Assembly: GCF_933775445.1 (NCBI RefSeq) | Contig: NC_065874.1 | Span: 14,403,001-14,467,000, forward strand | Direction of reading: 5' to 3' | DNA length: 64,000 nucleotides | From: Argentina anserina | Taxonomy: Eukaryota; Streptophyta; Magnoliopsida; Rosales; Rosaceae | In this document: in pieces, positions 1 through 11,996 of the stretch | Position numbering within the stretch: the first letter of the stretch is position 1 | Layout of the letters: each line of letters begins with the position of its first letter | Program-made: the position numbers and the translations under genes | Notes under the pieces: model-generated | Told to the model about the DNA's origin: nothing | Databases searched by the model: none | The model's input: only the letters and a program-made list of their open reading frames with translations

Positions 1-331
1 CATTCGGCTCATACACCCCATCAGGATGACTCAAAAAGGCTGTAACCAGCTTAAATATATAAAACAACCCGGCCTTCCCCCGCCGGAGACTCCAAGCCCC
101 CAAAAGCTCCGAGCACTGAGCTGAATTTCGCACATAATAACACAGCAACTCACCTCCATTACCTCCTTTCAGCAACTTAACAAACTCTTTCGTCGCGGCG
201 GAGCATAGTTTAATCTCACTAGAAGTAAGCTTATGCAACATTTCTTTAACCTTAACCTCATAATTCTCCCTAACCTCAACTCTCGGCATCTCATCTCCCA
301 CACCCTCACTCGCATAGCCTTCCTCCACCAT
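1..331 (-). CDS. URB1: URB1/NPA1-like nucleolar pre-ribosomal-associated protein, 5' part only
   Basis: This is the first coding exon of a minus-strand gene that leaves the window at its left edge; 110 codons are open without a stop. The start is the ATG at 331-329, because an in-frame TGA lies four codons upstream (343-341). The peptide begins MVEEGYASEG and contains the block SSEIKLCSAATKEFVKLLKG, then ELLCYYVRNSAQCSELLGAW and LSHPDGVYEPN. From memory these fit the N terminus of plant nucleolar pre-ribosomal-associated protein 1 (URB1/Npa1), a large scaffold for early 60S subunit assembly in the nucleolus. The assignment is by remembered family similarity, not by a search. It is divergently placed to the RBP45 gene, 460 bp away, with ribosome-biogenesis-type promoter motifs between them. 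The rest of the protein (usually over 2,000 residues) is outside the window. Confidence 0.72.
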   Translation of the reverse strand, partial: MVEEGYASEGVGDEMPRVEVRENYEVKVKEMLHKLTSSEIKLCSAATKEFVKLLKGGNGGELLCYYVRNSAQCSELLGAWSLRRGKAGLFYIFKLVTAFLSHPDGVYEPN

Positions 332-791
332 AACTGCACCTCACAAATCAAAAACCCTAATCACTCCACCGAATTAATTACACCAAATAAACAGAGATTA
401 GTATATGCTTACCTTGTTCTTCGTAGGCTGAGCTTGCTTCTTCCATTGAGTGAGAGAGCTTCTGGGAAAATTAGGGTTTAAGACGAGAACGAAGAATATA
501 AGATGAAGGAAGGGTTTTAGTAGCGGGCTCGGGCCCAAAGCAGGCCCAAGAAATGAAACCCAATATACATATTGCCCTAATTCAACTAAATAAGACAATG
601 ATTCAGCCTCGCCCTATACCCACGCGCCACGTGCCGATATGGAGGGTGGAGCTATATAAAACCCTAACACAAGCACGAAATTATCTCCTCTCTATTTTTT
701 CTTCGAATCTCAGACCCCCAATCCGGGTTCGGTTGCTCTTCCAACGCCGTCACCTTCTCTTCGCCGTATCCCCAAAACGTCGTCGTTCAGG
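332..791. promoter_or_regulatory. Bidirectional promoter with telo-boxes, site II motifs, G-box and TATA box
   Basis: The 460 bp between the two start codons hold telo-box motifs (AAACCCTAA or its complement) at 351-359, 471-479 and 659-667. Two site II cores (GGCCCA) lie at 532-537 and 543-548, and a G-box CACGTG at 628-633. A TATA-like CTATATAAA at 652-660 is oriented for the plus-strand gene, 132 bp before its ATG. Telo-box plus site II pairs are known in plants from promoters of ribosomal-protein and growth-linked genes, which suits the URB1-like gene on the left. Which motif serves which gene is inference. Confidence 0.7.
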
Positions 792-3700
792 ATGATGCAA
801 CAGCCATCAGGAGGAGCCGTCCCTCAGGCGGATCAGCAAGCCCAGCAGTACCAGCAGCAGCCACCGCAGCAGTGGATGATGATGCCGCCGCAGCAGCAGC
901 AGCAGCAACAAGCTGCTCAGGCCGCCGGGTGGGCCCAGCAGCAGCAGCAGGCAGCGATGCAGCAACAGCAGCCGCAGCAGTACGCCGCCGCGGCGGGTCA
1001 GGGATCCGATGAGATCCGATCTCTCTGGATCGGTGACTTGCTTCAGTGGATGGACGAGACCTACATCCTCAGCTGCTTCGGTGGCACCGGAGAGGTAAAT
1101 TCTACCCCTAATTTCAATTTCGTAACTCTCCGATTTGTTTCGTATCGAATCGCCGGATATTATTTAGTTCAAAGTTTGAGTTTGCATTTCAGATCTAAAC
1201 CCTAATTTTGTTTTATAAAGTTTTGTCCTTTTATATTCGGAATTTTAGTTTGTGGTATTTAATTGTGAATAATTGATTTGACGGTGTTTGTAGGCTGTGA
1301 ATGCTAAGGTGATTCGTAACAAGCAATCAGGGTTACCGGAAGGGTATGGATTTATCGAGTTCAGGACTCGCGCGGCGGCGGAGCAGGTCTTGCAGAACTA
1401 CAATGGGACTGTGATGCCCCAAACGGAGCAGAATTTCCGCCTCAACTGGGCCACACTGGGTGCTGGTGAACGGCGCCAGGACGATGGCCCAGACTATACT
1501 ATCTTTGTTGGGGATTTGGCGGCCGATGTTACTGATTACACTCTTCAAGAGACGTTTAGGGCACATTACCACTCTGTGAAGGGTGCAAAAGTTGTGACTG
1601 ATAGGAACACTGGACGCTCTAAAGGATATGGTTTTGTTAGGTTTGGAGATGAGACTGAACAGGTGCGGGCATTGAATGAGATGAATGGGCAGTTTTGCTC
1701 TAGCAGGCAAATGAGGATTGGGCTTGCTGCTACTAAGAAACCAATTGGTGGTGCACAACCCTTTCAGAAAGGTATGTATCCTTGTTGGTATTTCTGCAAG
1801 GACTTTGGTAACAGCGAAGTTACATATAATAATCTGAATGATGATGCTTCTCAGTAGTCAGTATTAAAGTTAGCTTTTACCCTTTTTGTTTGTGTTCATT
1901 GTTATTTGGTACTTTGTATTTTTTTTTTTCATTTGATTGGTAAGGTTTATAGTTATTAAATGTTACATACAAGGTGGAATTTTGACGTGCCCTATTAGTA
2001 GTAGCTTTCTACCACTTTCAGTTAATCAGTTGAAGATTGGCGCAACTTAAAGTCCTTTCCTTCGAGTACTTACCTTTGTAAACTTCGGCGCATTTAATGT
2101 TGTACAAAACCAAAAACTTATGTAAAACTCATGTTGTCTTAAAGCAGGACACCGAGAGGCTCTCATTTTGGGGGGCCTGCAACTGATTTCAGCTGAAATG
2201 ATTCCACATAAATGCGTGGCCTCATTTTAGGTCAGTCATTTTGCTTATGTCATAAGCTTGCTTCATTTTCTCGTGGCATTTGGTATGCTACCTTCAAGAA
2301 TTACCTTTCCAGTTCCTTACATTTATTCCGTTTACCAGTCGAAGTTTACATTTATTCCTTTACCAGTCAGCTTTACATTATTCCGTTTACCAGTCGGCTT
2401 TACTTTTGTTCCATTCCAGTCTGGTGTACTTTATTCTATTACCAGTTCAGTTTACTATTATTTCAGCTTCTCCATAGTCCACATTGTTTACACCTTCAAT
2501 TAGAACTTCGCTGATGTTAATTTTGGAGAACCAGTGTGTTTTTTTTTTTTTTGTGGATTGGCTCCACAATAGTCGTTAATAACCTATAGGGTATTAGTTG
2601 ATCCCATATTTGTGACTTGTCTGCATCTATTTGTATGTTTAAGCAATCACTCAAGTCAAAAAAAAATACACCTATAGTAGATTCTGTAGAAATATTGCAG
2701 CTGGTTCACTCGTTTCATTCTCTTCTACTTTTATTTTAAGGCAAAATTGAATCTGAATTGAATGATTAAAAAAAAACAGTAGCCGTCCAAACCTTTTTAT
2801 TCTACATACCTTACCATATATTAATCGCTTGAGATTGGAATTGTTTTCACTCTGATTATAAATAGGTATGAAAATTGTGATCAGGTTTTTTTAGCTTTTA
2901 ACTTTTAGTTGTATTAGTTGTAAAAAAAAATGCATTTCTGGTTGCATAGCCTGTTTGCTTTTCTACCTCCCTTACAACTTAACTTTTTGAATGTTTGTGT
3001 ATGGGTCATTTGAAATTTATGGTATGCCGTAATAGTATCCAACGCTTCTCTGTTAGATGTTTGTTCTGGTATAATGCTTCAATTTACCAATGCTACCGTT
3101 ACAATTCCTTTATTTGGGATTGTTAGATTTGAATGGTATAAATTAGAGGTAACTTGTTATCACAGTTTGGTTCTCGTTTTAAAAATAAGAGTATCAGAAC
3201 TTTGATATCTCCGGGACAAATAGCCCTCCTGTGGAAAATCGTAGTGTGTGCGTCTGAATTTTTACAACTGTGTAGACCAATGGTTATTTGTTCATCATTG
3301 CAGCTGCCTACCCAAGTACTCAAGGAAATCCTGGCGAGGCTGACCCAAATAACACAACAGTAAGTAATTTGTGTGTTGGATACATTACACATTTCCTTGC
3401 AATGATACTAACCTATAAATCTTTGAGTCCAGATATTTGTCGGGGGTTTGGATCCCAGTGTCGATGATGAAATGTTGAGACAAGCTTTTGGCATTTTTGG
3501 TGAGCTAGTTCATGTGAAGATACCAGTTGGCAAGCGATGTGGTTTTGTTCAATTTGCTAACAGGTAACATTGTCACTTCCCACAGTTGTAAAAATTAGTT
3601 TCCTAGTGCCCCCCCCCCCTTCGTTTTTGCCTTTTTGTTTATTAAATTCTCGTTACTTGAATACTTTACTGTGCTTATGTTCAAATATGGTATCTTTCAG

Positions 3701-4135
3701 AGCTAGTGCAGAGCAAGCGTTGTCGGTGATGAATGGGAGACTACTGGGATCACAAAGTGTTAGGCTTTCTTGGGGCCGCAGTCCTACAAGCAAACAGGTA
3801 TGTAAGGTGACCTGATGTTTGTTAATCTTTCTTTCTGAGTACATATTAACATGTAATATATTTGATTCAGAACCAGCCAGAACAGACACAGTGGAATGGT
3901 GCTGGCGGGGCTGGATTCTATCAATATCCTCAAGGATATGATGCGTATACATATGCACCTCCTGCCCAAGACCCTAACTTGTACTATGGAGGGTATGCTG
4001 GATATGGAAATTACCAGCAGCCTGGTGCAGCTTACCAACAGCCACAGCAGGTAATATATATTTAGTTTGGCCTCCGTAGAATGTTCCATTCTTTGAGGAT
4101 GACAGTTGCTGACTAGTTTGTGTGTGATGCAGTAA
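792..4135 (+). CDS. RBP45: RBP45/47-type poly(A)-RNA-binding protein with three RRMs
   Basis: Seven coding exons: 792-1094, 1294-1771, 3304-3359, 3433-3563, 3701-3797, 3871-4050, 4133-4135. All introns are GT..AG and frames join without a slip, giving 415 residues, the usual family size. The N terminus is Gln-rich from CAG repeats. RRM1 (about 74-153) carries SLWIGDL and GYGFIEF. RRM2 (about 169-248) carries TIFVGDL and GYGFVRF. RRM3 (about 279-350) carries IFVGGL and CGFVQF. The tail is Gly/Tyr/Gln-rich. Members of this family are nuclear or shuttling proteins that bind poly(A)/U-rich RNA and join stress granules. The last exon is nothing but the stop codon: AG at 4131-4132 is followed directly by TAA. 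If that intron is retained the protein gains only VIYI before a stop. Intron 2 (1772-3303, 1.5 kb) is the longest and contains no gene that I can see. The symbol is given at family level. Confidence 0.95.
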
Positions 4136-5764
4136 TTTGTAGCCTGCTTCAAGTGCTGGATGATAGTTCTGTCGAGTTGTGATGCAATGTAGGTTGTGGT
4201 CATAGTATTGGCTGTAGTATGATTGTGTGGAGACCTCTATCACCTTTTATGCAACTTTATCTTATCAGTATCGTACTTTATTTATTTCTTTTCCTCTAGT
4301 CCATCTCGAGTGAGACGATGTATTTCATATTTGGTCATTTTGTTTATGAAGATTCACCAAGCTGCTTTTGTATGCTATTTTAGTAAGCTCATGGTTGAGG
4401 CTTTTCAGTATCTATTCCCTCTGGTACTGTGATGCAACACTACACCTTTCTTTCTTTTTGGCTAACACATATTTCGTTGCCATATACATGAACTTTTTTT
4501 TTTGTAACGAATCTACATGAACTTGAAGTTGTCCCATCAGTCTGCTAATATTACAGCAGACATGGGAAGTAACTGACGGTTGTTGAAAAGAGAATCCGGA
4601 ACATATTTCTACACTAGTATGGAAGTTACGAGCTTACCTTGAACCAATAATGATCGGTCTTTTGGAATAAACCATCACCAGTTTCAGGCTCTATCATTAG
4701 AAATGAGAACCCCATGGATTCACAGGTTCAAGCTAATGGAGATACCAAAACTTTTATAGATAATATGACGTGCACTCCATGGAGAATCAGAACCTGAAAG
4801 CCGTAGCACGAACTTTCCCATCAATTAAGTTTAGGGTATGAAGTAGGAAGTACGAAAACAATTATATTTGATAATTTTTTTTAGCAAATTTAATCATTCA
4901 TATTCGATATTATACTCAAGTGGCTAGCTGGGCAAGAAGACTCCCTACTTTAGCTTCTACATGCTCTGTAAGAGGAGAGCATTGTGTTTCCTTTTCTTCG
5001 GAAAAAAAATAGTCGTAGAGAACTCATTCCCACCAATTGTATACACTGCGACACTCAATTTGGTTCACATCCGACTTTGGAAAGTGTAAGGGGTGCTAGA
5101 GCACATAATATGTACATGCTTCGATCAAATTTGTAAGTTATGTCATGTTTTAACGCGGCTTATCTTCATGTGTAATCTTGCTATAGGTTTGTACATACAT
5201 CTACTTTCTTAAGACAAGTATGAAATCAAGGACTAGTCAATTAAGTAACAATTGGAACTCACATTATACAATTAATAACAGTTCAATAAGAAACTTTCTG
5301 ATGGTTAATCGAAGAGTTTTGCTATGCAATGATGTGTCATGGCCAACGGTTGTTAACCCTTCTTACTCACCTCATTCCACAGTTATTGTTTACTCTGTTT
5401 GATAGAATCAACAATAGTTCTATGATCCTAGATTTTGACTACCAAGACGTTCTCCTTCAAAAAGTGTTAAGACGTTCTATTGGGCTGCCAATGGCATTAG
5501 TTAAGATAGAGGCCTAGGTTAGTGTCATGTTTAGGGTAATAATAATACCATAAATAAAGAAAGCCAAACAAATAAAATGGAACATGTATGACAAAACAGA
5601 GACACATAGCTAAACGAGAACTCGATTTTTTCCCTTTTCGAATTCCCTCCCGCAGCTTCTCGTCAGATCCCTTTCTCTTACACAAACAGACACACCAACT
5701 TCAACTCATTCAACCCCTCTTTTGAACACCAAAAACAGACAAAGATACACACTTACGTATCGAA
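4136..5764. other. 3' region of RBP45 and spacer to the next gene
   Basis: The first 300-400 bases are probably the RBP45 3' UTR. The remainder is AT-rich with short chance reading frames. The stretch just before 5765 (from about 5640) is pyrimidine-rich and looks like a 5' UTR. I see no RNA gene and no clear mobile element here. Confidence 0.5.
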
Positions 5765-8700
5765 ATGGGGTGCAGAAACAGAGAGCTCACAGAAGATGGT
5801 GCCCTCTCTTCTTCTTCTTCTTCTTCTTCTTCATTAAGTGAGGCCTTGCTGTTTGCGACCATGTGCATCATTGGCCTCCCGGTCGATGTTCACGTCAGGG
5901 ACGGCTCTGTTTACTCCGGAATCTTCCACACTGCTTCTGTCGAAAACGAATACGGTGTGTTTTTGTTTGTGTTTGGAGAATGATATGGAGTTCTTGTTGG
6001 GTTTTTGGTTTCATGTGGATTTATATCTGGGTTTTTAGTATGTTGGCTATTGGTGATCCTCTTGTTTGGGATCAGATTGTATCTGATCTGGGTTTAGTTA
6101 TTATATTTGTTCTTCTTTTCTGGGTTTGGTAATGAGTTTGTGATCCATTGTATTGGAGAATGTGTATTAAAGAGAAAGATCAAAACTTTGCTTTTTTGAG
6201 GAACTAGAAGATTTGATCTTTTAGGTTAATTTAATGAGGTTTATAAGTGGTATTCATAATTGTGGGATTTTGGTTTGTTAGGAATTGTTTTGAAGAAAGC
6301 AAGGATGACTAAAAAGGGAAAATCTGATGCGAATGTGGCAAATGGGGAATTGATAGATACTCTTGTGATTCGTTCGGGTGACCTTGTCCAAGTTGTTACA
6401 AAGGTATGCAGTTTTTGGAATTAGTGTGATTTGGTTATCTGATTGATTTCAATCGTTGTGTAAATGTTGTTGTTATACTTCATTCAGGGAGTTTTACTTC
6501 CAGCTGATGGTGTTGCTGGAATGTCTGGTGACAGAACTGAATCTGTTGTGGGTACTGTTTATTCTGATGAGTGTTCGAAGAATGCTGTGAAGAAGTCAAT
6601 AGAGTCTAACATTCATAAGAAGAAAGGGGGAAGGTAATACCTCAAATTTGGACCTGTATGTACCTATATCTGCATGAATAGTTCACACTAGTTATACTAG
6701 CAGATTATACTGCATGTTTGACGGTAAAACAAGGCTTCTACTTTGCCTTTTGGATTGACCATGTGGTTTCCTCAGTTTTTGCTCAGTATGGCATCTAGTT
6801 ATACTAGCAGATTATCGTGTCACTGCTTGTTTTAGGTAGAAGAAACCTTGTTTAAATCTGATTTCAAGCTAGTGTTCTTGAATTCAGAGTTATGTATTCA
6901 TACTTTACTGGCATAAGCAGGGTGCTAATACCAAATGGTAATGGCAGTGCAACACGCACAAGAGCTAGCAAGGAACATGGAGGGAGGAATATGCCACCAA
7001 ATCATATTGAAAATGTCTCAGACCTTGTAAATAAGAGAAGCGATGGGGCAAACTTATCAGAGGTAATCTGTTTCTTCAGGCATCATTTTATTTGTTAAAA
7101 CTTGATAAGCTTTTAGTTCTACCTAAAATTCAACTACCTTACCACATTTCGTTTACAAAGAGAAATAAATTTTTTTTAAAAAGGAAAGAATAGGGACCTT
7201 TCTCTAAAATGGAACAAAATGTGGTAAACGCTAGCACCAAGGATATATACAGATAAGACTTTCAAAAGGAGAAAAGGGAAACGAAAGAAAGGAAATGGAA
7301 AAGAGATTAGGAAAATAAAATCAAGAAATGCAACAGCATTGCAAATACGAAACTCATGTCTTGTCCAAATCAGCAAATGAGAGCAGACATTCTTCTAACA
7401 GATTGGGAGATCTTTCCTCTCTTTTTCTCTCCTAAACATGTTCTATCGATTAATCTCCTTGTGCTCTGCCAATTTTTCTTAAGTAAGAATCCTAAAGCAC
7501 TGGCACTATGTGTATACAGTGAGAATGAAAGGATTGTTGAATAGGAGTTTGACAATAGGTGCATGGAAGAAAATGATCTACTTTCCCCTATCTGCAGTAA
7601 ACATGTTTGTACTATCTGAGGATAAACTGAATGCGTCATAATTATGGAATATGTGTCTTTGCTCTCTCGGCAAAGACACGGCCTACAACTATAGAGTCAT
7701 GCTCTGTGAATATAATTACATTCTATTGAAAGCTAGGATGCAAAGTAGGCTTAGGAATCCAAATGCCAACTTCAGTTTAATATTTTATATGAGTACTTAG
7801 TTTATTAAAATGATTTTGTCCTTCAATGTTTTTTCTAAGCTTTTATGTATTTGAGGTATGATGGTATTGCTGGAGTACATCATATGTGTGCATGGAGCCT
7901 AGTAATGTTTATGTGTTGATTCATCTTGTAAAAAGGATCTCTTACTTTCATTATTGTAAAAGCTGTTCCTCTTGGTAATGCAGATTAGAGAATCCTCTGG
8001 TGCCAGCATGAATAGGAGGTATGAGTTGTATTCTTCTTTTAATTTATATATATCATTTAATAGTTGAGAGTGACTCCTTGGGCACCACCTGAGGTTTGTC
8101 CCAACCCTCTGTGCCTTTGACCCTGGCATTAGTAGCACTCACATGTTGATGTACCTCACTACTGTTCAATGGACTTTGAGCTTGTATCGCTTGTGTGAAA
8201 AATGCCTCTTTGACTTCTCTTGGACATAGGCAGTCATCATCTTAGATACCAGTTGCTGCTATCTTGGTGCAACAACTGTCATTAGTCATGTCACCATAGG
8301 GAAAATTACTTTTGTTTGTACTGTTTCTTTTGTTTAATTCTTATCATCAGGATCTTGTTAACTGTTTGGCAGACAGGTGGATGATGGTCCTCAAGGGAAG
8401 CAGGATGATTTGAACCAGAAATTAGATGTTCATAGGAAAGAAAGTGTAGGTTAAGATAAACTCTTCCAATAGTGTTCTACCACTTTCTGATATTTGCTTC
8501 ACTCATTTCTGTTAATTGTTCAGGATACAAAGATGGCATCCAAGCTAGGTCCTTTCGGGGTATCTTGTGATCCTTCTAATACAAATAGTCAACGAGACAC
8601 TCAGTGCTGTGAAATGACAACTTCAGAATACACTTCTCCCAGTGCAAATGTTGTTTCTTCAGGTTCCTCAACTTTTTTGAATCCAGCTAATAATTTCTCG

Positions 8701-11258
8701 ATTCGTAATACAGAACCAACATCAACTGAAATGATCCCTGACGGTTCAGAGTTAAATAAAAGTGGCAAGGTAAAACTTTTTATTGAATTACTAAAGTTCA
8801 AGTCAACTTTATAATTTTTTCAGTGATTTCACAGGTTATTGTATAATTGTATTATCTTCTTAAACGAAAAATCAATTGGTTATCGGTCTTTACCATCTCA
8901 TTTATGCACCTAGGTACTAAGAATATTTGTGTTATTCAAGTGCCCATGTTACACTCTTCTGTTATTGCATTATCAGAGACTATAGATTTAGTGTCAATTA
9001 CCAGGTTATATAAGTAACTTTTATAGGTTGATGTTTTGTTTCCTGATTTACATAATTGAGTTGATATAGTTTTTTCTGTTTTGGTTTTATTTTAGGAATT
9101 TAAGCTCAACCCAGGAGCAAAAGTATTCTCGCCATCTTATACAAAGTCCATAGCAGCCACCTCTCCTGCACTGCCAGCAGTGGCCAGCATGGGTTTTATA
9201 CCAACCAACCGCCCTGTGGTACCTGGTCCTGCCATCCAGCCAGAGGTTGGATCAAATCCTTTCCCATCCCGTACATCTGTGCCTGTTAAGGTTGCCCCAT
9301 ACAATAATTTCACAACTGGGAATGGTGGCGATGCTTCTCAATTCTCACAACCTGTACGTATCATAGGCATTACTGAATTCAAATTGGTTTATTAGATGAT
9401 CCTGCTTCTAGCTTTACTTGTGAGTAGTCTGACCGTCTGAGTGTATTGACTCTAATGCGAACTTCACTGTCCAAAACAGTGGAGGGTAATGTTTGTGTTA
9501 GACAGCCTATTGACCATTGGACAAATTTATGCAGACCAATCATGGGATCATATGTTGCTTTTATTTCTATTTTAAGTACATCATCTAATTTGGATATCAA
9601 CTGTTTGGTTTTTATGCCACGGTTGGTCAACATAGATTTGTGCTCATTGTTGTTAGAAAAGTCATAATTTTCTCTAACTTATCTACATATCTAATGGTTT
9701 TAAGTGACGCTGTTTTTCTCTACCATAATATATATATATATATATATATAAATGAATAATTAAGGAGTTGTTTATATACTAACAGAGTTAGTACCTGCAT
9801 GTCTTTCATGGGAGCTAAAATAAGTATTTTTTTGTGAACCATTAGAACCAAGACAAACAATCTCACTGTTTTTTTTCAAAATACTGATATTTTTAGTGTT
9901 TTTCCATAGAAACTGGTTGACGGCCCAAAATTGAATTATACATTGTGTAATTATCTTTGTGTAACTTATCTAATAGGTATCTATATGAATGCGACATATA
10001 TGTATGTAATACCAGGTACTGAACCGTCAGCATAGGTTCTATGTACACTGGTGAGTTAGATAAATCATCAATGTGTGTTATGTGTGGTCACGATCCTCTA
10101 CTCTCTCTCTCTCTCTCTCTCTAAAAAAAATCTATGTTTGCTATTTTCAAGATTAGAGATAATAGAGAACATGTTTGAAAATTAAGAACGTGATGTTTAT
10201 ACCAATTTTTGGATTTACAATGATTCATGTCTGTTTCTACTTTCTACTTATAGATTGTTGGACACATTAGGGCGCAGACAGTTAGGTATGCTGGTCAGTA
10301 TCCTGTTCAGGCTGGACCGACCTATGTGCATCCAAATCCTCAAGCTGTAAGTAATTTAAATGATGTTAAAGTCATCATGATGTCAACATAATTTGAGTAT
10401 TTATGCCTAGTGTTGACTCCATGTCACTGATCTCTCTCCTTCTCTGTCTCTCTCTCTCTCTCTCTCTCTCCCTCCAGGTTATGGTAGGCCGATTTGGACA
10501 GCTTGTGTATGTGCATCCTGTTTCTCAAGTACGGGATACACTGACTTGAAAATATTATATTATTCTATGTTGGAAGCAGATAAATAACAAAAGATAGTTA
10601 CTTCATTGTTTAACTGAAGTATAGCTGATGCTCTTTTGGATAAATAGCTGGATCAATTTAATTAATAAATGAGTAGCTGCTTGTGAGGATTAATAGTTCC
10701 AAAAGCAATAGCAATGCTTGTGACATTTGTATCTTGAACTTTTAACTGTGTTTTCTCTTTATTTGTCGGCCACATTTCTGACCTCCCTTTCTTTGTATAT
10801 ATTGAAGGATTTGGTTCAGGGTACACCGGCCATCCCACCACTATCTGCACGTCCTATGTTGAGTCCTCATCAAATCCAGTTTCCAAAGCACCAAGGTATG
10901 AACAATTACTATTAGTTATGTGATGTATCTCATCCAGCAGTCTGTGTTTGCTTAAAATGCATATGTCAATTTGAATCATCGGAAAAGGAAACCCATGTAC
11001 TTTAATGTCATCTTCATGGATACAATTGTTGCTCTCACAATTGAATTTCAAATAAACTAGTAGATCTGAATTCTGAAACCACCTTCACTTTGGAATCTTT
11101 GCCTCCACTTCCTCTCTTTTCACCTTATTGATTTTAATGCAGGGACTGCAGGCCAATCATTGCAACTGTGTGTGCCTCCGCAGTTCATGGCTACTGGACA
11201 GCAACCTTTTCCCATTGCCAAGTCGCATCCAATCTTTGCAACCTCCCTTCCGTTCTAA
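5765..11258 (+). CDS. Ataxin-2-like protein: SM-ATX domain plus PAM2 motif (CID3/CID4-like)
   Basis: Twelve coding exons: 5765-5954, 6282-6403, 6488-6633, 6888-7062, 7984-8018, 8373-8445, 8524-8769, 9096-9353, 10254-10346, 10478-10528, 10808-10895, 11143-11258. They join in frame to 530 residues. A poly-Ser run from a (CTT)n repeat is followed by an SM-ATX fold at about 25-115 (LPVDVHVRDGSVYSGIFHTA, then GDLVQVVTKGV). The middle is Ser/Asn-rich and disordered. At about 331-343 lies FKLNPGAKVFSPS, a PAM2 motif, the peptide that binds the MLLE domain of poly(A)-binding protein. The C terminus is Pro/Gln-rich, as in ataxin-2 proteins. These act on mRNA stability and translation in cytoplasmic RNP granules. 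I find no LsmAD domain, which ataxin-2 and CID3/CID4 usually have after SM-ATX. Exon 4 has two usable acceptors 33 nt apart in the same frame (before 6888 or 6921). The CID3/4 relationship is inferred from domain order. Confidence 0.9.
5809..5832 (+). repeat. (CTT)n coding microsatellite
   Basis: The repeat lies inside exon 1 of the ataxin-2-like gene and encodes the poly-Ser run before the SM-ATX domain. Length changes in threes would stay in frame. Confidence 0.9.
9728..9751. repeat. (TA)n microsatellite in intron 8 of the ataxin-2-like gene
   Basis: A simple TA run within the 900-bp intron between exons 8 and 9. Confidence 0.9.
10101..10122. repeat. (CT)n microsatellite in intron 8
   Basis: A pure CT run about 130 bp upstream of the exon 9 acceptor. 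Confidence 0.9.
10437..10470 (+). repeat. (TC)n microsatellite serving as the polypyrimidine tract of exon 10
   Basis: The TC run ends 7 bp before the AG at 10476-10477 that opens exon 10, so it forms the splice acceptor's pyrimidine tract. A second, independent TC run is at 10101-10122. Confidence 0.85.
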
Positions 11259-11987
11259 TTGTTTCAACCGAGATCCAGGTTCTAATGATGTCTTCCTCAA
11301 AGTTTGGCGAACATGTTTTTTCATTCATGACCTCTACTGGCATTTCCCTTTGATTCCATATGTATTCATTCTATTACTACAAAGTTTTGCCCTTGAGTTT
11401 TTTGCTGGACAAAAGTCCATTCAGGTTGTTCCTCTATACATAGAAAGCTAGACTACTACACAAGGGCATCTGTCGTCCATTAGGGGAATGGAGCTTTCAC
11501 TCAATAGTTTATTGGAAAAATGTGGGGATATTTTTTTTTTCTCAGGAAGGGATTGAATAATTTTGAGAAGGGAAGCAGCATGTAAATTGTGTGAAAGAAG
11601 AGATGGACTGGTCATGTTGATTCTAAACTTTATTTCTTGACCTTTTTTTTTTTTTTGAGAAGGCATAATCCTCGATATCCCAATCACCCAATGTTTATAA
11701 CTTCTGTTTGTTGGAAGATTTGCCCAAACCCTAAACCATTGAGCCGTGGATACTTAAGATGAACCTTTGATATGAGATGGACGGAATCTTTACCTTTTTT
11801 TGTTTCCATTCTTTCTTGAGCTGTATGAAAGATCTGAATATATAAATTTGTTGGCTAATTGCAATTATTGCATTTTAGATCCTTCATCTTACAAGATGAA
11901 AACAAGATGGTGCTAATATAAACATCCTTCGCACTTCTTACAAGTGTGACATTAGAAACTTTGTCAATTTGGTTCCCCGCGGGTAAT
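11259..11987. other. 3' region of the ataxin-2-like gene
   Basis: AT-rich, probably 3' UTR for the first few hundred bases. Reading frames here are short and look like chance. Nothing else is recognised up to the target site of the transposon at 11997. Confidence 0.5.
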
Positions 11988-11996
11988 TTACAGTTT

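Noticed and set aside
1333..1758. A 141-codon minus-strand frame
   Set aside because: Shadow of RBP45 exon 2, which has RRM motifs on the plus strand.
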